Notes: generated by a model not told the origin, from the letters alone. Positions 1 through 8,812 are shown, counted from the first letter of the stretch. The stretch is DNA of 64,000 nucleotides from an uncultured Bacteroidota bacterium (GCA_903865435.1 CAIPJS010000042.1:37964-101963), one strand, 5' to 3'. A program made the numbers and translations.

Positions 1-1
1 T

Positions 2-1207
2 GATATCCAGGTTGGCGAACAAAGTCATTTGCACACTCAAATATTTTACCAAAACAGTCAACGGTATCGATATGGATTGGTGGACGATGCTACTAATTTA
101 CCTAATTCAAACTTTGAACAAAGCTTTTCTCATATGGGTGGGGCTTTTAAATGGGTCAATTCAAATGATAAAAGTTTATTTTCTTTAATTAGTCCTATTG
201 TTAAAATTGAACATTTTACCGGAACAGAGAATGCGAAAAATACTTGGTTTGAAATTTACAATCCACTATTTATTAAATTTGAAAATAATGTAAAATTCAA
301 TTTTAATTTCTCCTATAATTTTAATGAATACCAATTAGCAACTGGGAATAAAGTTGACAATGGCATTTTAAATATGGAACCTTCCTTAGAATTTATCAGA
401 TGGGCAACCAATTTTAAACTAGGTGCAAGTTCCAACATTACAAATGGCGTTTATACCTTTAATCCGGCGCTGGATTTTAGAAAAAAACTTGCCGATACCA
501 CCATAACTTTATTGGGAGGATGGCATACTATTTTAACCAATAATCAATATACTATGTTGGCTACGATCAATCCTTGGATTGCAGCACCAACAGATATGAA
601 AATTACCACTCAAGAAAAGAAAAATTTTGGTGTTGAAATTAACGCTTCTAAAAATCTTAAATATGGTATTGGATTGTCCTTAAATGATTATAGAAATTTA
701 CCTTTATTCAATCGGATTTTAAATAATGATAAAATTCTAGCATTCAATACTACACAATCTGGCTTAAAATACAAATCAATTTTTGAATATAGAGCCATTA
801 CCATCGAGCTGGAGGGAAATCTAAGGTATCAATTCAGTGATAAATTATTGTTCCAAAATAATTTCAAATACATTCAATTTAATTCAATAAAAGAAAATGA
901 CAAACCTTGGGGCATCCTTCCTTTAGAATTGAATTCGGCTTTAAGTTGGACGCCTAATAAAAAATGGACATTAGATGGGGGATTCAATTATTGGACGGGT
1001 GCAGCACTTTCCAATAGCAAAAATCTCCCTGTAGATCTAAGCAATAGTTTGGTTTTGAATGCAGGATTAACCTATCAATGGACGCCATCTTGGAAAGCAT
1101 GGTTTAAAGCAGATAATTTATTAGACAAACCCTACCAACGATGGGCAGATTATCCTTCTTTAGGCTTACAATTAATTACAGGCGTTGTATATTCGTTTCA
1201 TAAATAA
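2..1207 (+). CDS. Outer-membrane beta-barrel protein, probable TonB-dependent receptor (5' truncated by window edge)
   Basis: The reading frame is open from the first bases of the window, so the gene begins upstream; a TTG near base 29 is not a credible start. The visible 400 or so residues are C-terminal barrel: alternating polar/aromatic strands separated by Asn/Asp-rich turns, a motif NLLDKPYQRW close to the end and a strand-like terminus VVYSFHK, as in TonB-dependent receptors and related Bacteroidota porin-like barrels. The plug domain and TonB box would lie outside the window, so substrate and class cannot be read. The next gene starts 3 bases after the stop, suggesting one transcript with the HU-CCDC81 protein and the methyltransferase. 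It could also be a non-TonB barrel. Confidence 0.7.
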   Translation, partial: DIQVGEQSHLHTQIFYQNSQRYRYGLVDDATNLPNSNFEQSFSHMGGAFKWVNSNDKSLFSLISPIVKIEHFTGTENAKNTWFEIYNPLFIKFENNVKFNFNFSYNFNEYQLATGNKVDNGILNMEPSLEFIRWATNFKLGASSNITNGVYTFNPALDFRKKLADTTITLLGGWHTILTNNQYTMLATINPWIAAPTDMKITTQEKKNFGVEINASKNLKYGIGLSLNDYRNLPLFNRILNNDKILAFNTTQSGLKYKSIFEYRAITIELEGNLRYQFSDKLLFQNNFKYIQFNSIKENDKPWGILPLELNSALSWTPNKKWTLDGGFNYWTGAALSNSKNLPVDLSNSLVLNAGLTYQWTPSWKAWFKADNLLDKPYQRWADYPSLGLQLITGVVYSFHK

Positions 1208-1210
1208 TTT

Positions 1211-1702
1211 ATGTTAAAAGTTCTAACTCAATATTTTGCTAAAAATGGCCAATTGGTCTTACCTAATATTGGCTGGGTTCATTTAGAAAAGCAAGAGGCA
1301 ACTTGGGTTGATGATGTTTTAATAGCGCCTAGAGAATCAATTGTATTAGATGCATCCTTAACAAAGCCTGATAAATTGTTTTACCATTACTTAGCCGATC
1401 AGTTAGAAATTTCTTATGAACAAGCTGTGGTTCAATTAGATCAATACATACAATCTGTTTTTGAAAATGAAGATGCTATTTTACCTCTCGGTAAATTTGG
1501 TTCGATATCAAAAACAGCTGTTGATTACATTTGGACTTCTTCATACAATTCAAGTGTTTATTTAAAGGAAATCCAAATAACACCTCTCGAAAATAGAGTG
1601 AATGTGGAACTTACAAATGTTCCCCAAAAAGACAATTGGTATATCTGGGCCATTGTACTTTCTATGATTGCCCTTATTGCCATCTTATACAAAACGCTTT
1701 AA
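1211..1702 (+). CDS. HU-CCDC81 domain membrane protein without SPOR domain
   Basis: A 163-residue protein. Residues 1 to about 60 look like the first HU-CCDC81 prokaryotic domain (LPNIGWVHL, ending in the NxxLxxDASLTKPD-type segment) and about 60 to 125 like the second (LPLGKFGSI). Residues about 142-161 form one hydrophobic helix, followed only by a few residues. In this phylum such proteins usually carry a C-terminal SPOR domain that binds denuded septal peptidoglycan; here nothing follows the helix. The position between an outer-membrane barrel gene and a methyltransferase, with gaps of 3 and 1 bases, suggests an operon. The role is unknown; a DNA-independent, envelope-related function is inferred from the family only. 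Confidence 0.75.
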   Translation: MLKVLTQYFAKNGQLVLPNIGWVHLEKQEATWVDDVLIAPRESIVLDASLTKPDKLFYHYLADQLEISYEQAVVQLDQYIQSVFENEDAILPLGKFGSISKTAVDYIWTSSYNSSVYLKEIQITPLENRVNVELTNVPQKDNWYIWAIVLSMIALIAILYKTL

Positions 1703-1703
1703 G

Positions 1704-2621
1704 ATGCCTAATTTGAATAAAAAATTTGCCCCTTGTCCTATTTGTAATCAAGAGGATATTGCTTTTTTAATACACAGTAAAGATTATTCTTTAACGCGTG
1801 AAAGTTTTCAAATTATTCAATGTGCACATTGTAATTTAAAATATACCGACCCCATTCCGAATATAGAAGACATTGCCCCTTATTATAATTTTCCATCCTA
1901 TATTTCTCATACAGATGATAAAAATGGTTTAATCAATAAATTATACCATAAAGTAAGGATTCACACGCTCCATACTAAAACCAATTGGGTTCAATCTTTA
2001 TTTACTGGGTATAAGGGTCAATTATTAGAAGTAGGGGCTGGAACGGGCGCTTTTGCCCACGCAATGACTAAAAAAGGTTGGAATGTAAGTGCTTTAGAGC
2101 CTGATGCTGCATCAAGAGCAAGGGCCTTCACTAATTATAACATACAAATTGATCCCATTGAATCACTTTTCAATTTAGAAGAAAATAAATTTGATGTGAT
2201 CACGCTTTGGCATGTTTTGGAACATGTACACGATTTGAATGGGTACTTACGTGCTTTTTATAAGCTATTGAAGCCCAATGGAAGATTAATTATTGCTGTA
2301 CCCAATTATACCAGTTATGATGCTCAATTTTATAAAAAATACTGGGCTGCGTATGATGTCCCAAGACATTTGTATCATTTTACACCTAGCTCCATGGAAT
2401 TTTTAGCTAAAAAATACAAAATGGAACTGGTGAGCATTACTCCCATGTGGTTTGATAGCTACTATGTAAGTTTATTAAGTGAAAGGTATAAAAAAACAGG
2501 AATTTTTGGAATGATCCGTGCTGGAATCATTGCGAGTATTTCCAACTTGGTTGCACTAAAAAATAATAAGCGCACCAGCTCGGTTATTTATGAATTAAAA
2601 AAGAAAACAACAGTGTTTTAG
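1704..2621 (+). CDS. Class I SAM-dependent methyltransferase with N-terminal zinc ribbon
   Basis: I chose the ATG at 1704, one base after the preceding stop; an upstream in-frame ATG at 1668 lies inside the preceding gene. The N-terminus holds two cysteine pairs (C11/C14 and C40/C43: CPIC, CAHC), a zinc-ribbon arrangement seen in Methyltransf_23-type proteins. SAM motif I is LLEVGAGTGAF near residues 107-117 and a post-motif segment LWHVLEHVHD follows near 165-175, with VPNY later. The C-terminal 100 residues contain DVPRHLYHFTP, typical of this group. The substrate is unknown; such enzymes often act on lipids, sugars or small metabolites. The gene ends 3 bases from the convergent cyclotransferase gene. 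Confidence 0.85.
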   Translation: MPNLNKKFAPCPICNQEDIAFLIHSKDYSLTRESFQIIQCAHCNLKYTDPIPNIEDIAPYYNFPSYISHTDDKNGLINKLYHKVRIHTLHTKTNWVQSLFTGYKGQLLEVGAGTGAFAHAMTKKGWNVSALEPDAASRARAFTNYNIQIDPIESLFNLEENKFDVITLWHVLEHVHDLNGYLRAFYKLLKPNGRLIIAVPNYTSYDAQFYKKYWAAYDVPRHLYHFTPSSMEFLAKKYKMELVSITPMWFDSYYVSLLSERYKKTGIFGMIRAGIIASISNLVALKNNKRTSSVIYELKKKTTVF

Positions 2622-2624
2622 TAA

Positions 2625-3440
2625 TTACTTTATTTTTAGCTCTACCAATACTGGCCAACATTTTCCAGTGATAAAAAAAGTATTTGAACTAGGTTTATAA
2701 GCAATGCCATTTAAAACATACCCACCATCTACTGTCAATGGATCATATTTCACTCCAGCTTGTGCTAATAAATTACTAAAATCTACTGTATTGCTTATCA
2801 ATCCAGTATTTAGATCAATCACTACAATGCTATTGCGTCCATAAATATTTGCATACAACTTACCATTAACAAATTCCAATTCATTGATATTGCTAACATA
2901 ACCGAAATTATTATATACGCCTAATGTTTTTTTAATAGCAAAAGTAATAGGATCTACAAAATAGATATTGCTTTCGCCAGTTGAAACAATCAATGCTGTG
3001 TCATTATGTGTTAAGCCCCAACCCTCATAAGGCCAATACAATTCTTTTTCTTTGGCCAAAGTTTTGGCATTGTATACATATACCTTATGTGTTTTCCAAG
3101 TCAATTGATAAATTTTCCCATTAAATAGGGTAGCCCCCTCACCAAATTCAACAGGAGGTAATTTTACTTTTGTTCCGATTTGTTTTTGATTGGAATCCAA
3201 GATATGTAAAATACTTTTTCCTTCAAGGCCAGTACTTTCAATAATTCTATTTCCATCCCATTCTAAGCCTTGCGTATAAGCGCTGGTATCATGTGGCAAT
3301 ACTTTTACAATTTCATACTCTAAATTGGTAGGTGCTGCAATGGCGTTGGCATTGTTGTTGGCACCTTCATTGTTATTGCTATTACAAGAAGTTAACAATA
3401 CAGTAGCGATTAATAATAATGTAACAATGAATTTAAACAT
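2625..3440 (-). CDS. Glutamine cyclotransferase, lipoprotein
   Basis: A 271-residue protein with a lipoprotein signal peptide: hydrophobic residues 3-15 and lipobox LTSC with Cys19. The rest matches the Glu_cyclase_2 beta-propeller family, with the diagnostic opening HDTSAYTQGLEWDGN and STGLEGKS, then repeated strand motifs such as LVSTGESNIYFVDP and INELEFVNGKLYANIYGRN. The family converts N-terminal glutamine to pyroglutamate, releasing ammonia; the mature protein should sit in the periplasm anchored in a membrane. It follows ychF on the same strand with a 13-base gap, so co-transcription is likely, though no functional link is evident. Confidence 0.9.
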   Translation of the reverse strand: MFKFIVTLLLIATVLLTSCNSNNNEGANNNANAIAAPTNLEYEIVKVLPHDTSAYTQGLEWDGNRIIESTGLEGKSILHILDSNQKQIGTKVKLPPVEFGEGATLFNGKIYQLTWKTHKVYVYNAKTLAKEKELYWPYEGWGLTHNDTALIVSTGESNIYFVDPITFAIKKTLGVYNNFGYVSNINELEFVNGKLYANIYGRNSIVVIDLNTGLISNTVDFSNLLAQAGVKYDPLTVDGGYVLNGIAYKPSSNTFFITGKCWPVLVELKIK

Positions 3441-3453
3441 ACAAAAGCATTAA

Positions 3454-4551
3454 TTATACATTAAATCTAAAATGCATCACATCGCCATCTTTCACCAAAT
3501 ATTCTTTTCCCTCAATTCTTAATTTACCGTTCTCTCTGCAAGCGGCTTCACTTTTGAATTTGATAAAATCATCAAAAGCAATTACTTCGGCCTTAATAAA
3601 ACCCTTTTCAAAATCGGTATGTATCACGCTGGCCGCCTGAGGTGCTTTCCAGCCTTTCTCAATGGTCCAGGCACGCACTTCTTGTACACCTGCAGTAAAA
3701 TAAGTTTCTAAATTTAATAATTTATACGCCGATTGAATCAATCTATTCAAAGCGGGTTCCTTCATTTGATATTCTTCCATAAACAAAGCTTTATCAGCAG
3801 GATCTTCTAATTCTGCAATTTCTGCTTCGATATTATTGCACATAATAATTACTTCGGCACCTTCTGCTTTGGCCATGGCCGCCAATAGTTCTGAATATTT
3901 ATTGCCCGTATGCATCGATTTTTCATCTACATTGGCCACATACATCACAGGTTTTTCAGTCAATAAAAAACTATCTGCAATGGCTAGAGCATCTTCTTTA
4001 GACAAATTCAAAGATCGAATGCTTTTGCCTTGTTCTAAATGAGCTTTGCATTTTATTAATACTTCCAATTCTACTTTTGCTTTTGGATCGGTCTTCGCCA
4101 TTTTCTCGCAACGTTGAATTTTTTTATCTACACTGTCCAAATCTTTTAATTGCAATTCGGTCTCTATAATTTCTTTGTCTCCAATAGGATGAATGACCCC
4201 TTCTTCTCTTAATACATTTTCGTCTTCGAAACATCTAATTACATGAATGATGGCACTTACCTCTCTAATATTGGCTAAAAACTTATTGCCAAGTCCTTCT
4301 CCTTTACTAGCCCCTTTTACCAAACCAGCAATGTCCACAATTTCCAATTGGGTAGGGACAATTCTTTGTGGAATGATTAAATCGGCCAATTGTTGCATTC
4401 TATGATCGGGTACATCTACCAAACCAACATTGGGTTCAATAGTACAAAAACGATAATTGCTTGCTTGTGCTTTTGCACTATTGCTTACTGCATTAAATAA
4501 AGTTGATTTCCCAACATTTGGTAATCCCACGATGCCTGCCTGTAAAGCCAT
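3454..4551 (-). CDS. ychF: Redox-regulated ATPase YchF (Obg-family, OLA1-like)
   Basis: A 365-residue protein, close to the usual 363. I start it at 4551 (MALQAGIVGLPNVGK); a longer frame to 4596 would run through the promoter box. The P-loop GLPNVGKST is at residues 8-16, the switch region carries DIAGLVKGASKGEGLGNKFL, and the specificity segment and C-terminal TGS domain (FNV end, KDGDVMHFRFNV) are present. YchF binds ATP better than GTP and associates with ribosomes. The gene is preceded by a -7 box at 4574-4581 and followed by the cyclotransferase gene. Confidence 0.97.
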   Translation of the reverse strand: MALQAGIVGLPNVGKSTLFNAVSNSAKAQASNYRFCTIEPNVGLVDVPDHRMQQLADLIIPQRIVPTQLEIVDIAGLVKGASKGEGLGNKFLANIREVSAIIHVIRCFEDENVLREEGVIHPIGDKEIIETELQLKDLDSVDKKIQRCEKMAKTDPKAKVELEVLIKCKAHLEQGKSIRSLNLSKEDALAIADSFLLTEKPVMYVANVDEKSMHTGNKYSELLAAMAKAEGAEVIIMCNNIEAEIAELEDPADKALFMEEYQMKEPALNRLIQSAYKLLNLETYFTAGVQEVRAWTIEKGWKAPQAASVIHTDFEKGFIKAEVIAFDDFIKFKSEAACRENGKLRIEGKEYLVKDGDVMHFRFNV

Positions 4552-4573
4552 AAATTGTGTTGTTTTAAGAGCG

Positions 4574-4581
4574 CAAAAATA
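4574..4581 (-). promoter_or_regulatory. -7 promoter box of ychF
   Basis: The minus strand reads TATTTTTG, matching the Bacteroidota -7 consensus TAnnTTTG, 22 bases before the chosen ychF start. A -33 TTTG is not obvious. Confidence 0.5.
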
Positions 4582-4629
4582 CAATTCTAATCCCAAAATG
4601 GGCTATATTAGTAGCACAAACAATAGAAT

Positions 4630-5862
4630 ATGGCTTTGAATGTTATTTGGATGGCTTTTTTTGTGATTGCATTTGTAATTGCCTTGTTTAAATTGATCCT
4701 TTTAGGCGATACCAGCATCTTTAAGCTCTTAGCAGATGGAATTTTTGATTCAGCTAAATCTTCGGTAATGGATGTCGCATTTCCTTTAGCAGGTACCATG
4801 GTCTTCTTTTTAGGTTTAATGAATATTGCAGAAAAAGCAGGGGCCATTCAAAAATTGGCTAAATGGATGAATCCTTTTTTAAGTAGGTTGTTCCCAGGGG
4901 TACCTGCCAATCATCCAGCCATGGGCCATATGGTGATGAATTTTAGTGCGAATATGCTTGGTTTAGACAATGCTGCCACTCCATTTGGTTTAAAAGCCAT
5001 GGAAAGCCTCCAAACCTTGAATCCTGAAAAAGAAAAAGCAACCAATGCACAGATTATGTTTTTGGTATTGCACACCAGTGGACTCACCATTATTCCTTTG
5101 ACCATTATTTCCTATCGATTGGCTGCTGGTTCCCAAGATGCCACCAGCATATTTATACCTTGTGTTTTAGCAACCATTGGTACCACATTGGCTTCTATTA
5201 TTATGGTAGGTTGGTATCAAAAATTAAAATGGGACAAAGTATTGATAGGATGGTTATTGGGATTGGTTATTTTATTGGTAGGTGTGATGATGGGTGTAAG
5301 CACATTGTCAACAACAAATAAAGAAGTTTTTTCGAAAGTAGTGGGCAATGGTTTATTAATGGTGATTATTATTGGTATTATAGTAGGAGGTGCTTATAAA
5401 AAGATTTCTGTATTTGATGCATTTATTGAAGGTGCTAAAAATGGATTTGATGTGATTGTAAAAATCATACCCTATTTGGTGGCCATGTTAGTTGCTATTC
5501 GCGTTTTTAGAGACAGTGGTGCCATGGGTTATATCATTAATGGGTTTACTTATTTAATTCAATTGACTGGAATGAATACCGACTTTATTGGAGCCTTACC
5601 TGTAGCCATTATGAAACCTTTGAGTGGGAGTGGATCCAGAGGAATGATGTTGGACATTTTTCAAAATCAAGGGCCTGATTCTTTTGTAGGAAAACTAGCA
5701 TCTATTTTTCAAGGCTCTGCAGATACTACTTTTTATATCATTGCATTGTACTTTGGTAGTGTGGGCATTAAAAAAATTAGATATGCTTTATGGGCAGGAA
5801 TTTTTGCAGATTTGATAGGCGTAGTAATTGCCATTTTAATTGGCTATGTTTTTTTTAGATAA
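4630..5862 (+). CDS. Fused spore-maturation-like protein SpmA-SpmB (nucleoside recognition/Gate domains)
   Basis: A 410-residue polytopic membrane protein. Residues 1 to about 200 resemble SpmA, including the conserved stretch MGHMVMNFSANMLGLDNAAT and PFGLKAMESLQ; residues about 245-410 resemble SpmB, with DVIVKIIPYLVAMLVAIRVF, FIGALPVAIMKPLSGSGSRG and GSADTTFY. In Bacillus these are separate genes needed for spore-core dehydration; in non-sporulating Bacteroidota a single fused protein occurs and its transport substrate is unknown. The gene stands alone on the plus strand and ends one base from the convergent EVE gene. Confidence 0.88.
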   Translation: MALNVIWMAFFVIAFVIALFKLILLGDTSIFKLLADGIFDSAKSSVMDVAFPLAGTMVFFLGLMNIAEKAGAIQKLAKWMNPFLSRLFPGVPANHPAMGHMVMNFSANMLGLDNAATPFGLKAMESLQTLNPEKEKATNAQIMFLVLHTSGLTIIPLTIISYRLAAGSQDATSIFIPCVLATIGTTLASIIMVGWYQKLKWDKVLIGWLLGLVILLVGVMMGVSTLSTTNKEVFSKVVGNGLLMVIIIGIIVGGAYKKISVFDAFIEGAKNGFDVIVKIIPYLVAMLVAIRVFRDSGAMGYIINGFTYLIQLTGMNTDFIGALPVAIMKPLSGSGSRGMMLDIFQNQGPDSFVGKLASIFQGSADTTFYIIALYFGSVGIKKIRYALWAGIFADLIGVVIAILIGYVFFR

Positions 5863-5863
5863 C

Positions 5864-6274
5864 TTATTTTCCTTCACTCATCTTCATGACTTCTTTCCAC
5901 TCTTTATCTGTGACAGGTTGTACAGACAATCGACCTAATTTTACCAAAGCCATATTGGCCAAATTGGTATTGGCTTTTACATCTGATAATTTAACTGGAT
6001 ATTTTAATTTTTGATGGGGTGCAAAATCTACGGCCAACCAAGCTGTTTCTTCGGTGGTAGGATCTTGATAAGCTTCTTTAATTACTTTGGCAATACCAAC
6101 AATCTCCATGCCTTCATTGCTATGGTACCAAAAAGCTAGATCACCTTTTTTCATGGATCTTAAATTATTACGCGCTCCATAATTTCTTACGCCATCCCAA
6201 AAAGTTTTCTTATCCTTATTGAATTGATCCCAAGAATATTTAAAAGGTTCTGATTTGATTAACCAATAAGCCAT
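5864..6274 (-). CDS. EVE domain-containing protein
   Basis: A 136-residue protein. I use the ATG at 6274 (MAYWLIKSEPFKYSW), which matches the family N-terminus exactly; the longer frame to 6397 overlaps the upstream iron-sulfur gene. Diagnostic EVE (thymocyte nuclear protein 1-like, PUA-fold) features are WLIKSEP at the start, WDGVRNYGARNNLR in the centre and GDLAFWYHSN. The family is thought to bind modified bases in nucleic acid. It lies 32 bases downstream of the CCG-type iron-sulfur gene on the same strand. No restriction or anti-phage genes are nearby, so a housekeeping role is more likely than defence. Confidence 0.9.
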   Translation of the reverse strand: MAYWLIKSEPFKYSWDQFNKDKKTFWDGVRNYGARNNLRSMKKGDLAFWYHSNEGMEIVGIAKVIKEAYQDPTTEETAWLAVDFAPHQKLKYPVKLSDVKANTNLANMALVKLGRLSVQPVTDKEWKEVMKMSEGK

Positions 6275-6306
6275 AAGAATAGGGAGGTTTTTAAAAATTT
6301 TGAAAA

Positions 6307-7026
6307 CTAGTATCCACTTGCCAATACATCGGCTAAATGCATCACTTTTAATTGTTGCCCATTGAATTTTAATCGGCCTTCGATATGCATTAAGCAACTT
6401 AAATCAGTACTTATTAAATACTCCGCTTCGGTTTGAATGGCATTTTGAATTTTTTGATCGGCCATAGCAACACTAATGGTATCAAATTTAACTGCAAAAC
6501 TTCCACCAAAACCACAACAGGTTTCCGTTTCATTCATTTCAATTAATTCTAATCCTTTTACTGCAGCCAATAAATCGCGGGGTTCTTTTTTAATATTGCA
6601 TTCTCTTAAACCTGCGCAACTATCATGATAAGTTGCTTTGCCTTCGAACTGTGCCCCTAAATCTGTTATGTTTAAAATTTTTACTAAAAATTCAGATAAC
6701 TCAAACATACGCGTGGCCACTTTTTTAGCTGGACTTTGAAAAGCATTGTTTTCAAATATCTTTCCATAATTGTTCCTTACAAAACCTGTGCAACTTGCGC
6801 TAGGGCTTACAATATAATCGGTACCATAAAAGTCTTGTACAAATTTGGTACAAACATCTTTTGATTCACTCCAAAATCCAGCATTGAATGCAGGTTGACC
6901 ACAACAGGTTTGTTTGTCGTTGTATTTTACTATACATCCCGCTTTCTCCAATACTTTAATGGTATTGTAAGCAGCTGTAGGATACAATTGATCCATAAAA
7001 CAAGGGATAAATAGCTGAACGGTCAT
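6307..7026 (-). CDS. CCG-domain (Fe-S)-binding oxidoreductase subunit, LutA/YkgE-like
   Basis: A 239-residue protein with two cysteine-rich CCG domains: TCCGQPAFNAGFW (C41-C42) and TCCGFGGSF (C170-C171), plus C9 in FIPCFMDQ and the spaced cysteines C79 and C137. This is the glycolate oxidase iron-sulfur/LutA family that, with LutB and LutC, oxidises L-lactate. Here the partners LutB and LutC are not adjacent, so the electron-transfer partner must be elsewhere. A -7 box lies 4 bases from the start codon, so the mRNA is probably almost leaderless. Confidence 0.88.
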   Translation of the reverse strand: MTVQLFIPCFMDQLYPTAAYNTIKVLEKAGCIVKYNDKQTCCGQPAFNAGFWSESKDVCTKFVQDFYGTDYIVSPSASCTGFVRNNYGKIFENNAFQSPAKKVATRMFELSEFLVKILNITDLGAQFEGKATYHDSCAGLRECNIKKEPRDLLAAVKGLELIEMNETETCCGFGGSFAVKFDTISVAMADQKIQNAIQTEAEYLISTDLSCLMHIEGRLKFNGQQLKVMHLADVLASGY

Positions 7027-7030
7027 GGCT

Positions 7031-7038
7031 CAAAAATA
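7031..7038 (-). promoter_or_regulatory. -7 promoter box abutting the Fe-S protein start
   Basis: The minus strand reads TATTTTTG, then AGCC and the ATG. The 4-base gap predicts transcription starting at or next to the start codon. Confidence 0.55.
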
Positions 7039-7070
7039 AGATTTGTGGTTTAAAAAAGCACTTAAATTAA

Positions 7071-7107
7071 AAAGGCATTCTCCACATTTGGTGGAGAATG
7101 CCTTTTT
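7071..7107 (-). terminator. Rho-independent terminator after the TPR protein gene
   Basis: A perfect 15-bp stem (7071-7085 with 7091-7105, loop of 5) is flanked by A and T tracts on either side. It lies 20 bases after the stop of the TPR gene on the minus strand and would isolate the Fe-S gene. Confidence 0.85.
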
Positions 7108-7126
7108 ACGATGTTAAAGGGTCAGA

Positions 7127-7780
7127 TTAAGGCTGAACCTTCAATCGATTAATGTATTTATCTGCGTTAAACCCTTTTTCAGATTTAGGATATTTGGTTT
7201 GAATTTCTTTGTAAATGGCTACTGCTTCATCGGCTTTACCATTTAATTCCAATAAAGCTGCTGCACGATATAGATATTCAGAGGAAATGGCATCATCTTC
7301 GGGAAAATATCCGCCTGCTTTTTTATAATAGCTGATGGCATCCTCATTTTTTTTCAATTCTGAATAAGCATCTCCCAAAGTGCCATAAGCAATGGTTTGC
7401 ACTTGTCTAGAAGAGGTTGAAAAATCTTTCAAATATTCAATAGACTTATTAAAATCGTTCAATCTGTAATAACTAATACCAGCATAATATTTTGATAAAT
7501 TTGCAGCATTGGTACCACCAAATTGTTTGATGATGTACAATACTCCTTTACTTGAACCGTCTCCATTTAAAACTAAATTAGAAGAATCCATAGCAAAGTA
7601 TCGTTCTGCGGTATACATGGCATCTGCGGCTTTGGCTTCTCTAGGGTTTTGATACAATTCTGTATATCCAAAATATCCTGCAATAACTACAATAACTAAA
7701 GTCAATGCATAAATAAGTGCTTTTTGATTGTTTTTTACAAAATCTAAAAATGGATGTTTTTCGTGGTGTAATTCGCTCAT
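7127..7780 (-). CDS. Membrane-anchored tetratricopeptide repeat protein
   Basis: A 217-residue protein. After a short polar N-terminus, residues about 18-37 (IYALTLVIVVIAGYFGYTEL) form one membrane helix with the bulk outside, an YfgM-like layout. Residues 80-210 contain TPR-like helical pairs, for example YYRLNDFNKSIEYLKDF, AYGTLGDAYSELKKNEDAIS and AALLELNGKADEAVAIYKEI, ending in KYPKSEKGFNADKYI. TPR proteins of this layout act as envelope scaffolds or chaperone partners; the partner is not known. It lies 16 bases after pdhA on the same strand and is followed by a strong terminator. Confidence 0.8.
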   Translation of the reverse strand: MSELHHEKHPFLDFVKNNQKALIYALTLVIVVIAGYFGYTELYQNPREAKAADAMYTAERYFAMDSSNLVLNGDGSSKGVLYIIKQFGGTNAANLSKYYAGISYYRLNDFNKSIEYLKDFSTSSRQVQTIAYGTLGDAYSELKKNEDAISYYKKAGGYFPEDDAISSEYLYRAAALLELNGKADEAVAIYKEIQTKYPKSEKGFNADKYINRLKVQP

Positions 7781-7796
7781 GTTTTTTTATTATATA

Positions 7797-8792
7797 TTAA
7801 TCAACAATAAATGGATAAGATGAATCAATGTAAACGTCTTTTAATAATTCACTGTCATCTGGCCAAGGGCTTTCTTCGGCAAATTTCACAGACGCTTCAA
7901 TTATAAGGGCAATCTTATCATCAATAGCTTTTAAATCTTCAGCAGTAGCATAATTGTTTTCTAAAATGGTTTTAGAAACTTTTGTAATTGGATCTTGGTC
8001 CTTGTATTCTTCTACTTCGTCTTTAGATCGATATTTTTGAGGATCAGATACAGAGTGTCCTTTGTATCTGTAGGTTTTCATTTCAAGCAGGGTAGGTCCT
8101 TCACCATCACGGGCTCTTTTAGCTGCTCGAGCAATACCTTCATGCACCGCTTCGGGGGACATTCCATCTAATTTATCAGAAGGCATTTCGTAGGCATCTG
8201 CCAATTTATAAATATCAATTACGTTACTTGTTCTTTCTATCGAAGTACCCATTGCATAATTGTTGTTTTCACAAACAAAAATCACAGGCAATTTCCAAAG
8301 CATGGCTAAATTAAATACTTCATGCAACATACCTTGTCTTGCAGCACCATCTCCAAAAAAACAAACCACCACATTTTTAGACCCTCGGTATTGTTCAGCA
8401 AAAGCCAAACCAGCACCAGTTCCTATTTGAGCACCCACAATACCGTGCCCACCATAAAAATAATGTTCTTTGCTAAAAAAGTGCATACTGCCTCCTTTCC
8501 CTTTAGATACACCTGTTGCTTTTCCGTACAATTCGGCCATTCCTGCATTTGGGCTTACGCCTTTTGCTAAAGCCAAACCATGGTCACGGTATCCAGTAAT
8601 AAATGGGTCTTCTTGATTCGTAGCGGTCATGCAACCAGCTGCAATGGCTTCTTGCCCCACATAAGCATGGTAAAAACCACGAATTTTACCCGCCATTTTA
8701 TACATTTCCTCCGATTTTAATTCAAATTGGCGGATTAACTGCATCAATTCATACCAATACAGATAAGTTTCTTTAGAAAATTTTTGGGCCAC
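7797..8792 (-). CDS. pdhA: Pyruvate dehydrogenase E1 component, alpha subunit
   Basis: A 331-residue protein of the E1-alpha family. The start codon is GTG (GTG GCC CAA); the family N-terminus SKETYLYWYELMQLIRQFE follows at once, so an internal ATG is unlikely. The thiamine diphosphate motif runs from GDGA (147-150) to the NN pair near 176-177, and the phosphorylation-loop equivalent is YRYKGHSVSDPQKYRS. E1-alpha with E1-beta decarboxylates pyruvate for transfer to lipoyl-E2. Beta and E2 genes are not adjacent. A related 2-oxoacid substrate cannot be fully excluded, but similarity to PdhA is strong. Confidence 0.92.
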   Translation of the reverse strand: MAQKFSKETYLYWYELMQLIRQFELKSEEMYKMAGKIRGFYHAYVGQEAIAAGCMTATNQEDPFITGYRDHGLALAKGVSPNAGMAELYGKATGVSKGKGGSMHFFSKEHYFYGGHGIVGAQIGTGAGLAFAEQYRGSKNVVVCFFGDGAARQGMLHEVFNLAMLWKLPVIFVCENNNYAMGTSIERTSNVIDIYKLADAYEMPSDKLDGMSPEAVHEGIARAAKRARDGEGPTLLEMKTYRYKGHSVSDPQKYRSKDEVEEYKDQDPITKVSKTILENNYATAEDLKAIDDKIALIIEASVKFAEESPWPDDSELLKDVYIDSSYPFIVD

Positions 8793-8812
8793 AGTCCTTT
8801 AATTTTGAGGAG

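Noticed and set aside
1668..1703. Longer N-terminus of the methyltransferase
   Set aside because: It would overlap the preceding gene and the ATG one base after that stop gives the zinc-ribbon start.
4608..4847. 79-codon minus-strand frame under SpmAB and the ychF upstream region
   Set aside because: Overlaps the well-supported SpmAB gene and has no family match that I recognise.
5864..6274. EVE protein as part of an anti-phage or modification system
   Set aside because: No restriction, methyltransferase or defence gene is adjacent, so the position does not support defence.
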